Both the position numbers and the translations under genes were made by a program. From the NCBI GenBank assembly GCA_963717195.1, contig CAVQVR010000011.1:1-64000 (forward strand): a stretch of 64,000 bases of DNA. Direction: 5' to 3'. Position 1 is the first letter of the stretch. The number at the start of each line of letters is the position of its first letter. Source of the DNA: JACDAE01 sp963717195 (GTDB taxonomy: Bacteria; Chloroflexota; Ktedonobacteria; Ktedonobacterales; Ktedonobacteraceae). Below the pieces are notes generated by a model, which was not told the DNA's origin, made no database searches, and was given only the letters and a program-made list of their open reading frames with translations. This document shows, piece after piece, positions 52,524 through 62,886 of this stretch.

Positions 52524-54576
52524 TATAAATTACAATGTTACCACTATCAAATATGCGATTGAGTTGTGGTACAGTATTGAATTTCATAAGAGCTTCCTTG
52601 CTTATCGGCTTCGTAGGGGTGTCATTTTCAAAGTACACTCCCACTAATGGAAGCGATTGGCTTAGACGCTGATCAACGACGAGGTAGCTTAATCCTGCAT
52701 AGCGCAAGAGGTTTACGTCATCAGGACCAAGTTGCGACGCGTAGAAAATGGGTGAAATGTCTACATTGTCATACAAGGATGTCACGATACGCTGGTCACC
52801 ATAAGTACTCAAAAGCATTTGATTAGTACGGTCCGTGCCAATGCGGTTATTCGGGCCAAGATACGTAAGGCTCCATGTCGCTGCCTGAATGCTTTCAGGC
52901 CCAATAGAGCGCGTATCGGCACCCACCAGATAAGGCCCTGGTAGGTCTGTATACTCCGCTCCGACTGCCACCACAACCCCTCCAAGGAGAATCACCGAGA
53001 GAGCGATAGTAATGAAGGCAATCACCTTTGGGCTGCGTTTCCACGTTGGCCAGAATTGCGCTATCAAGATAGCGAAAAGGCAGGCAATGGATAAAAAAAG
53101 GAATGCGGCAGCGCGGTCGGTAATCTCGGAACCATATTCTGTGAAGCGGAATACCTGGGAAATAGGGTAGGCGAGCGAGAAAATGCCCAGGGTGACTGCC
53201 AGGACGTTGTGACGATAATTTTGCCAAAGGCTAAACAGGCCAAATGGAAGGCTGAGAGTGACAAGAGTAACATAGCTGGCCATCAATATCCTGTCCCATA
53301 TTGGAGAAGGCTGGGCCGCACTGACGAACAATGGACGAACTGCACCTGAGCCTCTAACAATATGATCCAGTTCACTCAATGCTCCCGCAAAATAGTTGGA
53401 AAGATACGACCAGACAGGATTTCCCGGCAGGAAAAATGCGTAAGCCAACGCTAGACTCGATCCAAAAAGAGCTAAGGCAACCAGGTGTATGCGGGTTTCA
53501 CGAGAAGCCGGCCGAAATAAACTTACCAACGCCCAGAGGATAAGCAACCCAACAAGCGTATAGTCTGTCATATGGTGCGTAATTGTCACAACCACCAGCA
53601 TAAGCCAGGCAGCGCACATGACTAGTCGATGATCCTTATCTGCAATTTCATAACGGACCAGGATATAGAAAGTAAAGGTGGCAAATGGTAGTGCCAGGGT
53701 TTCATAATTATATATTGCGTCAAAAAAAAGAAAGTGTGGATTTGCCATATAAATGAGTACAGCAATACTTGACATACGGCTAGCTTTAGTTAATCGTTCG
53801 AAAAGCAGGAAAAGCGAAAAAACCATTAATAAGCGTGATGCGACAATAACGAGCAAGCCGGCATAAAACGTACTCATGCCCGTCATCGTCCCAATGGCGT
53901 TGGTTACAATTTCGAGTCCAGGATAATAAGGGCTGACGGGAAGCATCGAGTTGAGACTGAAGAGATGGCTGGTTCTGAGAATATCATCAGCAGTACGCCA
54001 ATGCAAAAAGTCGTCGAATGATGAAAAATGGAGTGGGCTGGCCATGAATTCAACGAGATAGAAACACAGCCCCAGTCCACAAAGCGAACAGATGCGTTCC
54101 AATTTTGAGGGAGCCGATGAGAGGAAACGCACCAGATTAGGCACGAACATAATCAACAAGCCGAGCAAGAAAAGGCATTCTAATGCTACATCACCATATC
54201 CCAAAATAGAGATATAGTAAGAGAAAGAAACCATAAGCAAGCCTAAAGCATTGGTAAGCATCAGACGTGGGAATGCACCTAAACTGCTTACCTGCTTAAC
54301 TATTACCATTTCATCTGTAAGCAGTTCTTCAGACAGTGGTTTTTGCAAGCGAATTAGCAAGCCTCTTCTACGAGGCTTCTGCATACCCACCCCTTCCAAA
54401 GCAGCTAACGGCATAGCGCTTTGCTCTACTGGAGGTAGTGGTGGAGGTGTCGTTGAATTGATGGCAGCTACAGGTTGCGTGACCTCGACCATCTGATCTG
54501 AGCGCGTGTGCAAATGGTGTAGTGGAATGTTTTGAACATCCCGCAAAAGCTCTGGTGCTCTAAATTTTTGTCTCAC
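52492..54576 (-). CDS. large multi-spanning membrane protein, possible GT-C or polymerase
   Basis: 694 residues with a GTG start at 54576 (AAGGTAGA upstream). After a Pro-rich, soluble N-terminus (about 1-105) there are ten or more membrane helices up to about residue 540. A loop with LHWRTADDILRTS is near residue 195, and the last ~140 residues are soluble (YSPYLVVDQRL-like region around residue 640). This shape fits GT-C glycosyltransferases or O-antigen-type polymerases, but no diagnostic motif is clear. It sits in the middle of the run. Confidence 0.6.
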   Translation of the reverse strand: MRQKFRAPELLRDVQNIPLHHLHTRSDQMVEVTQPVAAINSTTPPPLPPVEQSAMPLAALEGVGMQKPRRRGLLIRLQKPLSEELLTDEMVIVKQVSSLGAFPRLMLTNALGLLMVSFSYYISILGYGDVALECLFLLGLLIMFVPNLVRFLSSAPSKLERICSLCGLGLCFYLVEFMASPLHFSSFDDFLHWRTADDILRTSHLFSLNSMLPVSPYYPGLEIVTNAIGTMTGMSTFYAGLLVIVASRLLMVFSLFLLFERLTKASRMSSIAVLIYMANPHFLFFDAIYNYETLALPFATFTFYILVRYEIADKDHRLVMCAAWLMLVVVTITHHMTDYTLVGLLILWALVSLFRPASRETRIHLVALALFGSSLALAYAFFLPGNPVWSYLSNYFAGALSELDHIVRGSGAVRPLFVSAAQPSPIWDRILMASYVTLVTLSLPFGLFSLWQNYRHNVLAVTLGIFSLAYPISQVFRFTEYGSEITDRAAAFLFLSIACLFAILIAQFWPTWKRSPKVIAFITIALSVILLGGVVVAVGAEYTDLPGPYLVGADTRSIGPESIQAATWSLTYLGPNNRIGTDRTNQMLLSTYGDQRIVTSLYDNVDISPIFYASQLGPDDVNLLRYAGLSYLVVDQRLSQSLPLVGVYFENDTPTKPISKEALMKFNTVPQLNRIFDSGNIVIYNAGAYFNGSG

Positions 54577-54582
54577 TAAAAT

Positions 54583-55848
54583 CTACCTTTTGCTAGTTTC
54601 CACCAATGAGCAAATTTCTGCTGAATTTACTCCTAATAATTCTTGATAGACTTCTTCAAAACGTGCTATGACTGTTCTTGCCTGAAATGTCGCAGCTCGT
54701 TCTCTGGCTTTGACTCCCATGTGTTCCAGCCGATTGGGATCATCCAACAAGCATTTCATAGCTTGCCCCAGTGCCTGGACATCTCCGGGCGGAACAAGGA
54801 AACCCGTCTCTCCATCAACAACTACATCGGGCAGTCCGCCGCTACGTGCAGCGATAACAGGCTTCCCCATAAACATCGCTTCCAACGCGACTATGCCGAA
54901 CGTCTCAGCAACTATAGAAGGAACTAGTCCGAACAAACAGCGCTTCCATGCTTCCATGACAGCAGCATGAGGCCATCTTCCCTGCAAAAAAACATTTGCA
55001 GGGAGGTGCTCAGTGCTAGCGCCGAGCAACGTACGCCCTATGAGAACCAACGGCACCTTAGTGTTCATCTCAGCATATGCCTGGAGCAAAACCTTAGCTC
55101 CTTTGTCAGCCGTTACATCACCCACGAACAGCATGAATTCTCCCTTTGGCAACTGCCTGAGGAGAGGATCTATATCCTTATTTCCCGTCTCTATAGCCTC
55201 TGGGATGAAATTCGGAATGACTCTATAAGGCACATTATATCTCTCCAGTTGAACTCCTTCTACTACCGCCTGACTCACTGGCAAAAACATATCAACGGCG
55301 CGTCTTTCTTGCTCTCCCCAGAAGAAATTGGCAAGTGTTGATGGTATTCCTTTGAAAACCCCATAGAAATTAGTTCCACACTCCAGGCATTTCGTCAATC
55401 CAGGACCACTGCAAGGCACTTCATGGCGCATGAGCCGCTTCTGGACGCATACGAGGCTATAATCATGAAGAGATACAACAAATTTGGCCTTACTCCACGC
55501 TTTCAGGGGAGTAAACGAGTGGACAATCCAGTTATGAGCATGGACGATATCAGGCTGTTCCTCCAAGATAATGCGACGAAGCGCCAGAAGAACCTCTGGA
55601 TCAGGAAATGGCGGTGCATATTGGCGGTCATTCTCGGTAAACAACATACTCATTCGCTGCATAGAAGTCCTTACACGATGAATGCGTACCCCTTTATTAA
55701 CTTCAACCTCTGGAAACCCTTTGAGCCAGAAAGTTACAACAGAAACATCATGCCCTCTCGCAGCAAGCTCAATGCAAAGATCAGTTACATGGCGTTCCTC
55801 ACCTCCAATAATAGGAGGATAAAACTGCGCCAACATTAAGATACGCAT
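54583..55848 (-). CDS. GT4 glycosyltransferase
   Basis: 421 residues, GT-B fold. The N-terminal domain has QFYPPIIGGEERHV and DIVHAHNW. The C-terminal domain has FVGDVTADKGAKVLLQAY and the EX7E-like SIVAETFGIVALEAMFMGKPVIA nucleotide-sugar site (about 305-327). CLECGTNF suggests a zinc-binding insert of unclear meaning. It overlaps the next GT4 gene by 13 bases. It transfers a sugar to the growing polysaccharide on the cytoplasmic side. Confidence 0.88.
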   Translation of the reverse strand: MRILMLAQFYPPIIGGEERHVTDLCIELAARGHDVSVVTFWLKGFPEVEVNKGVRIHRVRTSMQRMSMLFTENDRQYAPPFPDPEVLLALRRIILEEQPDIVHAHNWIVHSFTPLKAWSKAKFVVSLHDYSLVCVQKRLMRHEVPCSGPGLTKCLECGTNFYGVFKGIPSTLANFFWGEQERRAVDMFLPVSQAVVEGVQLERYNVPYRVIPNFIPEAIETGNKDIDPLLRQLPKGEFMLFVGDVTADKGAKVLLQAYAEMNTKVPLVLIGRTLLGASTEHLPANVFLQGRWPHAAVMEAWKRCLFGLVPSIVAETFGIVALEAMFMGKPVIAARSGGLPDVVVDGETGFLVPPGDVQALGQAMKCLLDDPNRLEHMGVKARERAATFQARTVIARFEEVYQELLGVNSAEICSLVETSKR

Positions 55849-56969
55849 ACTTGACTCCTTTTAGCAATTGTTTGGTAAACGGTCTGGAGTTGACGGGTAC
55901 AATCATCCCAGGTTGACAGGCTCAAGGGGGGAAGAAGCGGCAATGGATCTCTCATCTGCGCTAAAGCGGCTTCTGCGATTTCTAGAGGAGTGCTTTGGAG
56001 AGGAATGGCGTGTGCCATTCCCTGCTCTGCAAGTTCTCGCAGGCCAGATGTATCGGCCACCAGCACAGGCTTCTGAAGCGCGAGAGCTTCCATAACCGCA
56101 ATAGGATGGGCCTCATATTCGCTCAACAATACTACAAGAGATGCTTGGGCAAGTTGCTTCGCCATCGCCTGGCGATCACCTGGTGGTATTAAACGTATCT
56201 CTACATGCTCTGTAACTCCGAGCTTATGAGCAAGGGCGCGTAGTTCTGTCTCGTATGGACCAGATCCCAATATGAGTAATTGTGCATCGGGGCACTGCTT
56301 GTGTATAAGAGGAAGGGCAGCAATAAGGCGATGATGTCCTTTGTATTTTTCTAAGCGTCCCACTGAAATAATCAACGATAATGATTCTGCCTGCTGTTGA
56401 CGAGGCTGCAATTCTGGCATACTTACCCCATTACGAATAATGGTAAAGCGCGAGGCCGGAATACTCAATATCTCACGAAAATAATCAGCTTCAAATTGCG
56501 ATACACCGATCAACTTTTGCGCATCGCTCAAAAGAGGACGTAAACATTGCCACTGTACACCACGTATTTTGTTCCGCCAGCCCGATGAGTGCCCTCCAGT
56601 ATGAAAAGTGAGCACGTATGGAATTTTTGCCTCCTTTGCAGCAAACATTGCAAGCGGGGGAACTAGAGTATGGCAGCCCTGGCAATGAACAAGATCCCAA
56701 TTACCTTGCTTAATAACTGAATATATCTCAGGTGCAAGATAATAATCTCGTTGCCGCGGCCAGGCTTGAACACGAATAATGCGTATTCCTTCAACAAAAT
56801 CTTCTTTCGGCAATGAGCGCATTGCATGATGTGCAACGGTGGTTAATAATGTAACATTTACACCATTGCTACTCAATCGTCGGCCCACTTCATATATGTG
56901 CGTCTCAATCCCCCCCATATATGGAAAATAACGTGGAGTAACCATCAAAACATTCAACTTATTTTGCAT
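55836..56969 (-). CDS. GT4 glycosyltransferase
   Basis: About 377 residues from the ATG at 56969 (GAGG eight bases upstream; an in-frame GTG is at 56978). VTPRYFPYMGGIETHIYEVG at the N-terminus and SVGRLEKYKGHHRLIAALP then LSEYEAHPIAVMEALALQKPV (about 290-310) are GT4 features. It belongs to the same run as the second GT4 and overlaps its start. Sugar donor and acceptor are unknown. Confidence 0.88.
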   Translation of the reverse strand: MQNKLNVLMVTPRYFPYMGGIETHIYEVGRRLSSNGVNVTLLTTVAHHAMRSLPKEDFVEGIRIIRVQAWPRQRDYYLAPEIYSVIKQGNWDLVHCQGCHTLVPPLAMFAAKEAKIPYVLTFHTGGHSSGWRNKIRGVQWQCLRPLLSDAQKLIGVSQFEADYFREILSIPASRFTIIRNGVSMPELQPRQQQAESLSLIISVGRLEKYKGHHRLIAALPLIHKQCPDAQLLILGSGPYETELRALAHKLGVTEHVEIRLIPPGDRQAMAKQLAQASLVVLLSEYEAHPIAVMEALALQKPVLVADTSGLRELAEQGMAHAIPLQSTPLEIAEAALAQMRDPLPLLPPLSLSTWDDCTRQLQTVYQTIAKRSQVCVS

Positions 56970-57020
56970 ATTATACACCTCTTCCTCATTTATCTAACAA
57001 AAACAAAATATACTTGTAAG

Positions 57021-58052
57021 TCAACCGTAGATAACTTCCTGGCGTGCAGCTCGACGTAAGAAGAACTCCCACACTCCAGAGGCCTTTGCGGCTACTGCCA
57101 GCCAATGTTGATCTGCGTCTACCAGGATACGGTGAAGAAGATGCGGCTCAGTTTGTAGAGTATTGAAACCGTGAATAGTCGTTACTGCCCAATCGTAACC
57201 GGCTGCTTGCACGCCGTTGCGCCCATTTTCACCAATATGTTTGGAGCGGCCATAAGGATAAGCGAATGTACGCACTGGATGTTTTAGTGCTCCTTCTAGC
57301 GCCTCTCGACTCTCACATACTTCAGTGACAGCCTCTGAAGGATCGGCTAAATACCCCAGGATCGGGTGATTCATCGTATGACCCCCAAACGATATCCAAC
57401 CACTTTCTTCCATTTCACGAATTTCTGGCCATGTGAGAGGTAAGGAAGGCTTCTCATCAGCGAGCGTTGATGAAGACGCGGCCAGAGCTTTGCGAACAGT
57501 GCAGAGAAACTCTTCACGCTTAGCAACTGACGGAGCAAGTCGTAAACGCGCTTCGATTGCTTGTGTCAACGCTTGCCGTTCCTCCAATATATCCAGGTGG
57601 TAGGTGCAATCATCGATTGTTACTTCACTCACCTTCGTATGCCGTACAAGCTGGGCGGGCTCCTCCCACCAGTAGCGCTTCCCGCTTTCGATGTAACCTG
57701 GAATCAGGAAAATGGTCATAGGTGTATGCGTCTCGCGTGCAGCAACAAAGCTATCTGTATAGTTATTGTGGTATCCATCATCGAAGGTCAATGCCAGGAG
57801 CGTTCGGTGATCGGTCTTTAGTGGACCATATTGCTGTGGCTCATAGAGTTCTTTCAGCGCTTCTTCAAGATGAAGTACCCGGTAGTGATGGTTCAAATAG
57901 CACAGTTGTTGCCGGAAATTCGCTCCAACTCCATGATGATAACAGAGGACAATCAACCTTGGCCCTGCTCGCCGGGTCCACCAGCGAACCAATTTCACTA
58001 ACCCGCTATAGTAGAAGCATGCCGCTATCACTAGCTCTAATCGTTTAACCAT
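57021..58052 (-). CDS. polysaccharide deacetylase (NodB homology)
   Basis: 343 residues. The NodB domain has the catalytic Asp pair in ALTFDDGYHNN (about 87-97), a metal-binding GGHTMNHP (about 222-229), and FAYPYGRS (about 261-268). An N-terminal hydrophobic part may tether it to the membrane. It removes acetyl groups from amino sugars or polymers. It starts three bases after the ATP-grasp gene stop, so they share a transcript. Confidence 0.85.
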   Translation of the reverse strand: MVKRLELVIAACFYYSGLVKLVRWWTRRAGPRLIVLCYHHGVGANFRQQLCYLNHHYRVLHLEEALKELYEPQQYGPLKTDHRTLLALTFDDGYHNNYTDSFVAARETHTPMTIFLIPGYIESGKRYWWEEPAQLVRHTKVSEVTIDDCTYHLDILEERQALTQAIEARLRLAPSVAKREEFLCTVRKALAASSSTLADEKPSLPLTWPEIREMEESGWISFGGHTMNHPILGYLADPSEAVTEVCESREALEGALKHPVRTFAYPYGRSKHIGENGRNGVQAAGYDWAVTTIHGFNTLQTEPHLLHRILVDADQHWLAVAAKASGVWEFFLRRAARQEVIYG

Positions 58053-58055
58053 ACG

Positions 58056-59336
58056 TTACCCCTTCCTTGAAAAGACATTCTGCAAGCGTTTCATCTCTTC
58101 TCGGCTACGACCAACTAACGCAGTCCATATGGGGAGGAGATCGTTCCAATCAAAATAGTCATACTTTACTGGAACAAAGAAGAACCTACAGAAATCAAGT
58201 ATGGCCTGCCCAGGGGGAAGCACGCCGGGTCTGGCGCGTTCTCGCAGTGACGCTACTGTCGCAGCAATATCACCCCAGAGATAACGCATCCATAATCCCG
58301 TGCGATACCCTTCGACCTTATCGATAGGATCGCCATTTGCCCATTGATAAAGCAACGATGGGAAATCAACCCCTGAACGAACCGCTATCTCAACAGAGGC
58401 CGAAAGGCGTGGGTTAATCTCCATCAGGTAAGGAGTTCCCTCGCTGTCGCGCCGAAACTCGACTTCGGAGTAACCTTCTAAATTGATTGCGCGAATGAGG
58501 TTTTCAGCCTGCTCCCCAATATCTTGAGGGATTGCAATACTCTGCCGCAACACTGATGTTCCTCCCAGCGGAGGATAAGTATGCTTCGCCCATTGAGCAA
58601 AGCGGGCATATATTTCTCCATTGGCGTAGAAGAAACTTAGTGCCTCACGCCGACCCGTCAGAAATTGCTGAAAGAGGACCGAGCCACCCGAACAGGTTAA
58701 CTCTTCAACAGCACGAGAAGCCTCATCGGATGTTGTGACTAACTGGCAGGCGACGCGTTTGCCTTGTTGTTTGTCTGTTATCCAGGACTCTGTTGGCTTG
58801 ACTACTGCAGGTAACCCTATCTCATGCACTGCCATCGCCACTTCGCTCACGTCCCTGACAATAACGCCACGTGGTATTTTCAAGCCCAGCTGACTGGCGA
58901 TTGCCAGCGTTTTTTCTTTATCGATGGCAATTCCCAGGCCAGGTTCTTTGGCCAGCGCAAGGTGCACCCGTTGCTCAAGCCGCTCACGATGTTGGCGAAT
59001 TAGCTCTATCGTGCCATCTGAGGCGCTAATAAGCACGCGTGCTCTGGTGGTATCGAGTACCTGCTCTAAATATGCCAGGTATTCACTTGTGCCTTCATCC
59101 GCCGCGCAAACATTTTTTTGCTGGCACCAACGCGAAGAGAAGGTGGGCACGCCATCATAGGTTTCTAATGCAGCCACCCGGCAGCCTCGCTTGCCAAGCG
59201 AGCGTACTGTAACCAGTGATTGACGAGCCCAGGCATCAAGTACAAGCACATCATAAGTTGGCTCACGCACCGCAAATGGTGAATCCTGAACTATAAATGC
59301 GCTGTCCACCCTAAATAAATCATCGGTTCTGCTCAT
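58056..59336 (-). CDS. ATP-grasp ligase in the polysaccharide locus
   Basis: About 426 residues from the ATG at 59336 (AAGAGA upstream); a longer frame is at 59360. The ATP-grasp domain (about 110-320) has LPAVVKPTESW, SVLFQQFLTG and the metal-binding YLMEINPRLSASVEIAVRSG (about 300-319). The N-terminal part (YDVLVLDAWARQSLVTVRSL) is a pre-ATP-grasp fold. It would join an acid to an amine. In a polysaccharide cluster it may decorate sugars with an amino acid; the substrate is unknown. Confidence 0.82.
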   Translation of the reverse strand: MSRTDDLFRVDSAFIVQDSPFAVREPTYDVLVLDAWARQSLVTVRSLGKRGCRVAALETYDGVPTFSSRWCQQKNVCAADEGTSEYLAYLEQVLDTTRARVLISASDGTIELIRQHRERLEQRVHLALAKEPGLGIAIDKEKTLAIASQLGLKIPRGVIVRDVSEVAMAVHEIGLPAVVKPTESWITDKQQGKRVACQLVTTSDEASRAVEELTCSGGSVLFQQFLTGRREALSFFYANGEIYARFAQWAKHTYPPLGGTSVLRQSIAIPQDIGEQAENLIRAINLEGYSEVEFRRDSEGTPYLMEINPRLSASVEIAVRSGVDFPSLLYQWANGDPIDKVEGYRTGLWMRYLWGDIAATVASLRERARPGVLPPGQAILDFCRFFFVPVKYDYFDWNDLLPIWTALVGRSREEMKRLQNVFSRKG

Positions 59337-59463
59337 GCTATTGTCTCTTTCATATGTCAATAACTAACGTTATATTTGTCATGGCACCTCAAGTCAGGAG
59401 GGAGAGAGGGAGTTTCCTTGTTAAGCCCCGCTTTTCCTGAAAACATTCTTGAACATGCAAGTG

Positions 59464-60981
59464 TTACCTATACCCACGGGATATCTCAGACCTTCTCTCG
59501 TCTTCTAGTGAGAAGTGCTCCAGTCGAGTAGGTCTCAGGCGTAAATTGCCGTTTCCAGAATAGCTAATACGCGTCCTGCTACCTGGCTGAAAACGTGGTT
59601 GAGAGGTATTCATGTTCGTTTCTAACATCCTGGGATTTACGGCTGACGTCACAAACGTATCTATAAGCCAGATTGCTTCCCCTTGTAAAGAATCCCGTTC
59701 TACAGTTATATCAGAAGATATTTTCACAACACTATATACAGCGGGAGACATAAACACCGCTTCAATAGACATAGCCACTAACCAACCAAGGCTCAATCCA
59801 TTTAAACCACCGAGATGCGCTCCTATTGTTGCTCCACCCAATTCAAGAAAGCCTGTAACTGTCGTGATCAGAATGGTACGTGTGAGTTGACCACGAATGC
59901 GTGATAGTGCTATATAGTGGTTCTTAATAATAAAAGGAAATGATTCGAGCGACAGCAAACGCAGGCTCCAGGATGCCTGTTCAGAGTAGCTGTGACCGAA
60001 CAATGCCAATACCTGCATGGGAGCAAACAACAATACACAATTTGCCAGCAAACAAATTACCAGTGCCAGGCTTAATGTCAGCCGCATCTTACGTGCAAGC
60101 GCATAGGGCTGTGCGGCACTCACTGCATAAAGCGTTGTCGCAAGAGCAGCAGAGCCGATATTTGCAACGCTTGATAAGCTCCAGGAGACGTAGAACCAGG
60201 CGTTTATCGTCGCTGAGAGTGATATAGTAACTAACATTGGCAGAAGCAGTGAAGGAGCATCAAGCGTTAAATTGAGTATATGATGCTTTAGAGCCTGGGG
60301 TCCCAACTTTCGTAGCCATCTCCATTCTAGTCGATATACTCTTCCCAGTTTTCCGCGTTTCACTATAGAAAATCCGACTAGTACCACCAGGGAACAGCTA
60401 ATCCCAATCACCCATGTCGCATAGATTGTGAGGCCTGTTATTTGTGATAACCAGAGACTTGCGGCAAAAAGCGCGGAAAGTTTTACTACAGCAAAAATCC
60501 CATTACGCCAGAGCTGCAGTTCACCTCGTAGCAGTCCGATTAGTGCCTGGTCAAGGACCAATGTAATCGCAGTGATACTGACACCCACCGCGAAAAGCAT
60601 GATATTTCCAATGCTTGCTCCCAATATCTGGAAAGCAGTTAAGAAATTTGACACAGTCAGTGCGTAGATAATACCTGCACACGCTCCCACTCCTCCAACA
60701 AGGATTAGCGCTGTACTGATGAGCGAGAATTCTTTGCCTCGCTGGTTCGGCAGTTCTCCAATTAATAGGGTGCCCATGCCCAATATGGCGAAATTTCCGA
60801 GAAGGCTCATAGCTGAGATGATAGAGGAAGCAAAACCTACAGTCTCTGGTGAGAACCTCCTTGCTGCTAACCACCAATAGGCAAAACCAAGCCCCGATGT
60901 TATGGCGGTTGTCCCTATTAACGACCCCGCGTTGACTAATATAACTCTATTATCTTTAGCCCATCGAAACAAAATGTTCAC
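59464..60981 (-). CDS. Wzx-like polysaccharide flippase
   Basis: 505 residues with about 12 membrane helices, an N-terminal GSLIGTTAITSGLGFAYWWLAARRFSPETVG and the internal pattern of polysaccharide-export MATE/MOP flippases. The last ~70 residues are soluble and basic. It should move the lipid-linked unit across the inner membrane. It starts four bases after the GT2 gene stop. Confidence 0.82.
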   Translation of the reverse strand: MNILFRWAKDNRVILVNAGSLIGTTAITSGLGFAYWWLAARRFSPETVGFASSIISAMSLLGNFAILGMGTLLIGELPNQRGKEFSLISTALILVGGVGACAGIIYALTVSNFLTAFQILGASIGNIMLFAVGVSITAITLVLDQALIGLLRGELQLWRNGIFAVVKLSALFAASLWLSQITGLTIYATWVIGISCSLVVLVGFSIVKRGKLGRVYRLEWRWLRKLGPQALKHHILNLTLDAPSLLLPMLVTISLSATINAWFYVSWSLSSVANIGSAALATTLYAVSAAQPYALARKMRLTLSLALVICLLANCVLLFAPMQVLALFGHSYSEQASWSLRLLSLESFPFIIKNHYIALSRIRGQLTRTILITTVTGFLELGGATIGAHLGGLNGLSLGWLVAMSIEAVFMSPAVYSVVKISSDITVERDSLQGEAIWLIDTFVTSAVNPRMLETNMNTSQPRFQPGSRTRISYSGNGNLRLRPTRLEHFSLEDERRSEISRGYR

Positions 60982-60985
60982 TACT

Positions 60986-62032
60986 TTATATCCTACTTAC
61001 TTGCTCAGGCAACTTTGTACAGTCTTTATTGTACAGTTGTGATGTTTCGGAACTAGAATAGGCCACGCTCCGCATGGCAACACCCTCTTTAGACTTTGCT
61101 GTTTGCGGGCCAAACCTACCGATCAAGTAACCAGCTATTGTCGCTGTTAAACCGCTGCTAATAGCCCAGGCTCGCGCAAACCCGGTGCGATCTCGATGAA
61201 TGAACACGTCGATCAGAGCATGCAGCACTCCTTGTGGCAAGACTCTAAAAGTATAGGCGCGTTCGGATGCAAGGCTATCTTGCACACCAACATAATGAGA
61301 TACAAATGCCTTCGATAGACCTTCTGAGTAGCAACGTGAGAAAAAGTAGCTCCAACGTGTACGGGTATCAGGCACATGATGAAAGACAGGAGCTTGCGGT
61401 TGATAGAGAAATCCTTTCGTGGGCCAGTATTGCCGAGCTCGAATACATAGCTCCGTCTCTTCACAGCCAAGCAGCCTTGTGCCTATACGACCAATATCCT
61501 CCTGGAAACCACCTATGGTGTCAAACACCTCACGTCTGAAAGACATATTAGCGCCGATGGGATTACGTATTATGGAGGAGGTTTCGGGCATGCCTCGGTA
61601 GGTGCAGCCAACCACCCAGAGAAATTCTTCTGGTACCCAGGATGGTCTGTGAGTCAGCCAGTGTGGTATAACTGGGCCACCGATACCAAGTACTTCTGGG
61701 TCTTCAAAGCCCTGGCAAAGAAGCTCTAACCAATGAGGTATAGCCACAGCGTCATCATCGAGAAAAGCAACTATTTGACCTTTTGCTACAGCTATGCCAC
61801 TGTTCCGAGCACTCGATAAGCCTTGTATCCCAGTATTTTCTATCACAATCACTTCCGCTATATGGTCACATACACGCTTTAGCAACTGAGGATTATGATC
61901 AATCACAACAATAATCTCAATAGCAGGCAGCGTTTGCTTCTCCACTGATGCTATAGCGGATACCAAATTCTCCCATCGCTTTTCCGTATACGCACATATT
62001 ATTACAGAAACACGCCATTTTTTACTTTCCAT
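60986..62032 (-). CDS. GT2 glycosyltransferase
   Basis: 348 residues. VSVIICAYTEKRWENLVSAI at the N-terminus and FLDDDAVAIPHWLE (DDD, about 90-104) mark the GT-A fold. GCEETELCIRARQ (about 205) is the usual acceptor-side motif. A membrane-associated helix is near residue 285. It belongs to the polysaccharide run, 56 bases after the first GT2 gene. Confidence 0.88.
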   Translation of the reverse strand: MESKKWRVSVIICAYTEKRWENLVSAIASVEKQTLPAIEIIVVIDHNPQLLKRVCDHIAEVIVIENTGIQGLSSARNSGIAVAKGQIVAFLDDDAVAIPHWLELLCQGFEDPEVLGIGGPVIPHWLTHRPSWVPEEFLWVVGCTYRGMPETSSIIRNPIGANMSFRREVFDTIGGFQEDIGRIGTRLLGCEETELCIRARQYWPTKGFLYQPQAPVFHHVPDTRTRWSYFFSRCYSEGLSKAFVSHYVGVQDSLASERAYTFRVLPQGVLHALIDVFIHRDRTGFARAWAISSGLTATIAGYLIGRFGPQTAKSKEGVAMRSVAYSSSETSQLYNKDCTKLPEQVSRI

Positions 62033-62088
62033 TTTACTACTTTCTCTAATATAGAATACATTAAAATCGTATTATATATTTTTCAACG

Positions 62089-62886
62089 CTATTTCCTTAA
62101 TACAGGCGATTTCTCATGTATGTTAAATACCGTATCAAGAGAAGATAAACGAGAAGATATAACAGGTACCTTCCTCAATCTTTCGCTAAAAATAGTAACT
62201 AACACCCTAAATCCATCTCTGAATGTATTGAGATTACTTACGCCGTAAATGCGCTGATACTCAATACTAGGGATTTCAACAATCTTGAGGCGAGCACGAT
62301 GCATACGAATATTTATCAATGTCTCTACTTCAAATCCGTTAGTATCAACCTTTACGTGCTCAAGACAATGCTTCCAGAAGGCATTGTAGCCATAGCAGAG
62401 GTCGCTGAAACGCGTCAAAAATAGCGCGTTCACGAGCTTGCTTAAACCATAATTTCCGAGGAAACGTAACCAGGTAATGTCACGACTACCACCACCTTGC
62501 ACAAAACGAGTGCCCTTGGCAAAATCATTGCCCAGCATAAGAGCTTCTACAAACAACGGGATCTCACGTGGATCAGCAGACCCGTCAGCATCAAGCATCA
62601 CAATAATATCGCCAGTACAAGCTTCAAAACCAAGCCGCAACGCATCTCCTTTACCTGAGCCTTCCTGTTCGATAATGCGAATGGATGGATATAATTGCCG
62701 CGCTATTTCGCTGGTATTGTCAGCCGAATGTCCATTGATCAGTATTACCTCGCTTACGGTAGATGGGATGTAAGGTAATACATGCTGCAGATTCTGAGCC
62801 TCATTACGCGCAGGAATAACTACACTGACACGTGGCATCCCTTGATACTCAGCAATACTACTAAAACGCCGCTGTCTTTCTTCCAT
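62089..62886 (-). CDS. GT2 glycosyltransferase, dolichol-phosphate mannose synthase type
   Basis: 265 residues. RVSVVIPARNEAQNLQHVLPYI (about 19-40), EGSGKGDALRLGFE and IVMLDADGSADP (DAD) are GT2 features, and GYNAFWKHCLE plus FEVETLINIRMH match the DPM1-like group that loads a sugar on a lipid carrier. GAGGGG precedes the ATG at 62886. It is the first gene of the run, so its product may start the polymer. Confidence 0.88.
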   Translation of the reverse strand: MEERQRRFSSIAEYQGMPRVSVVIPARNEAQNLQHVLPYIPSTVSEVILINGHSADNTSEIARQLYPSIRIIEQEGSGKGDALRLGFEACTGDIIVMLDADGSADPREIPLFVEALMLGNDFAKGTRFVQGGGSRDITWLRFLGNYGLSKLVNALFLTRFSDLCYGYNAFWKHCLEHVKVDTNGFEVETLINIRMHRARLKIVEIPSIEYQRIYGVSNLNTFRDGFRVLVTIFSERLRKVPVISSRLSSLDTVFNIHEKSPVLRK

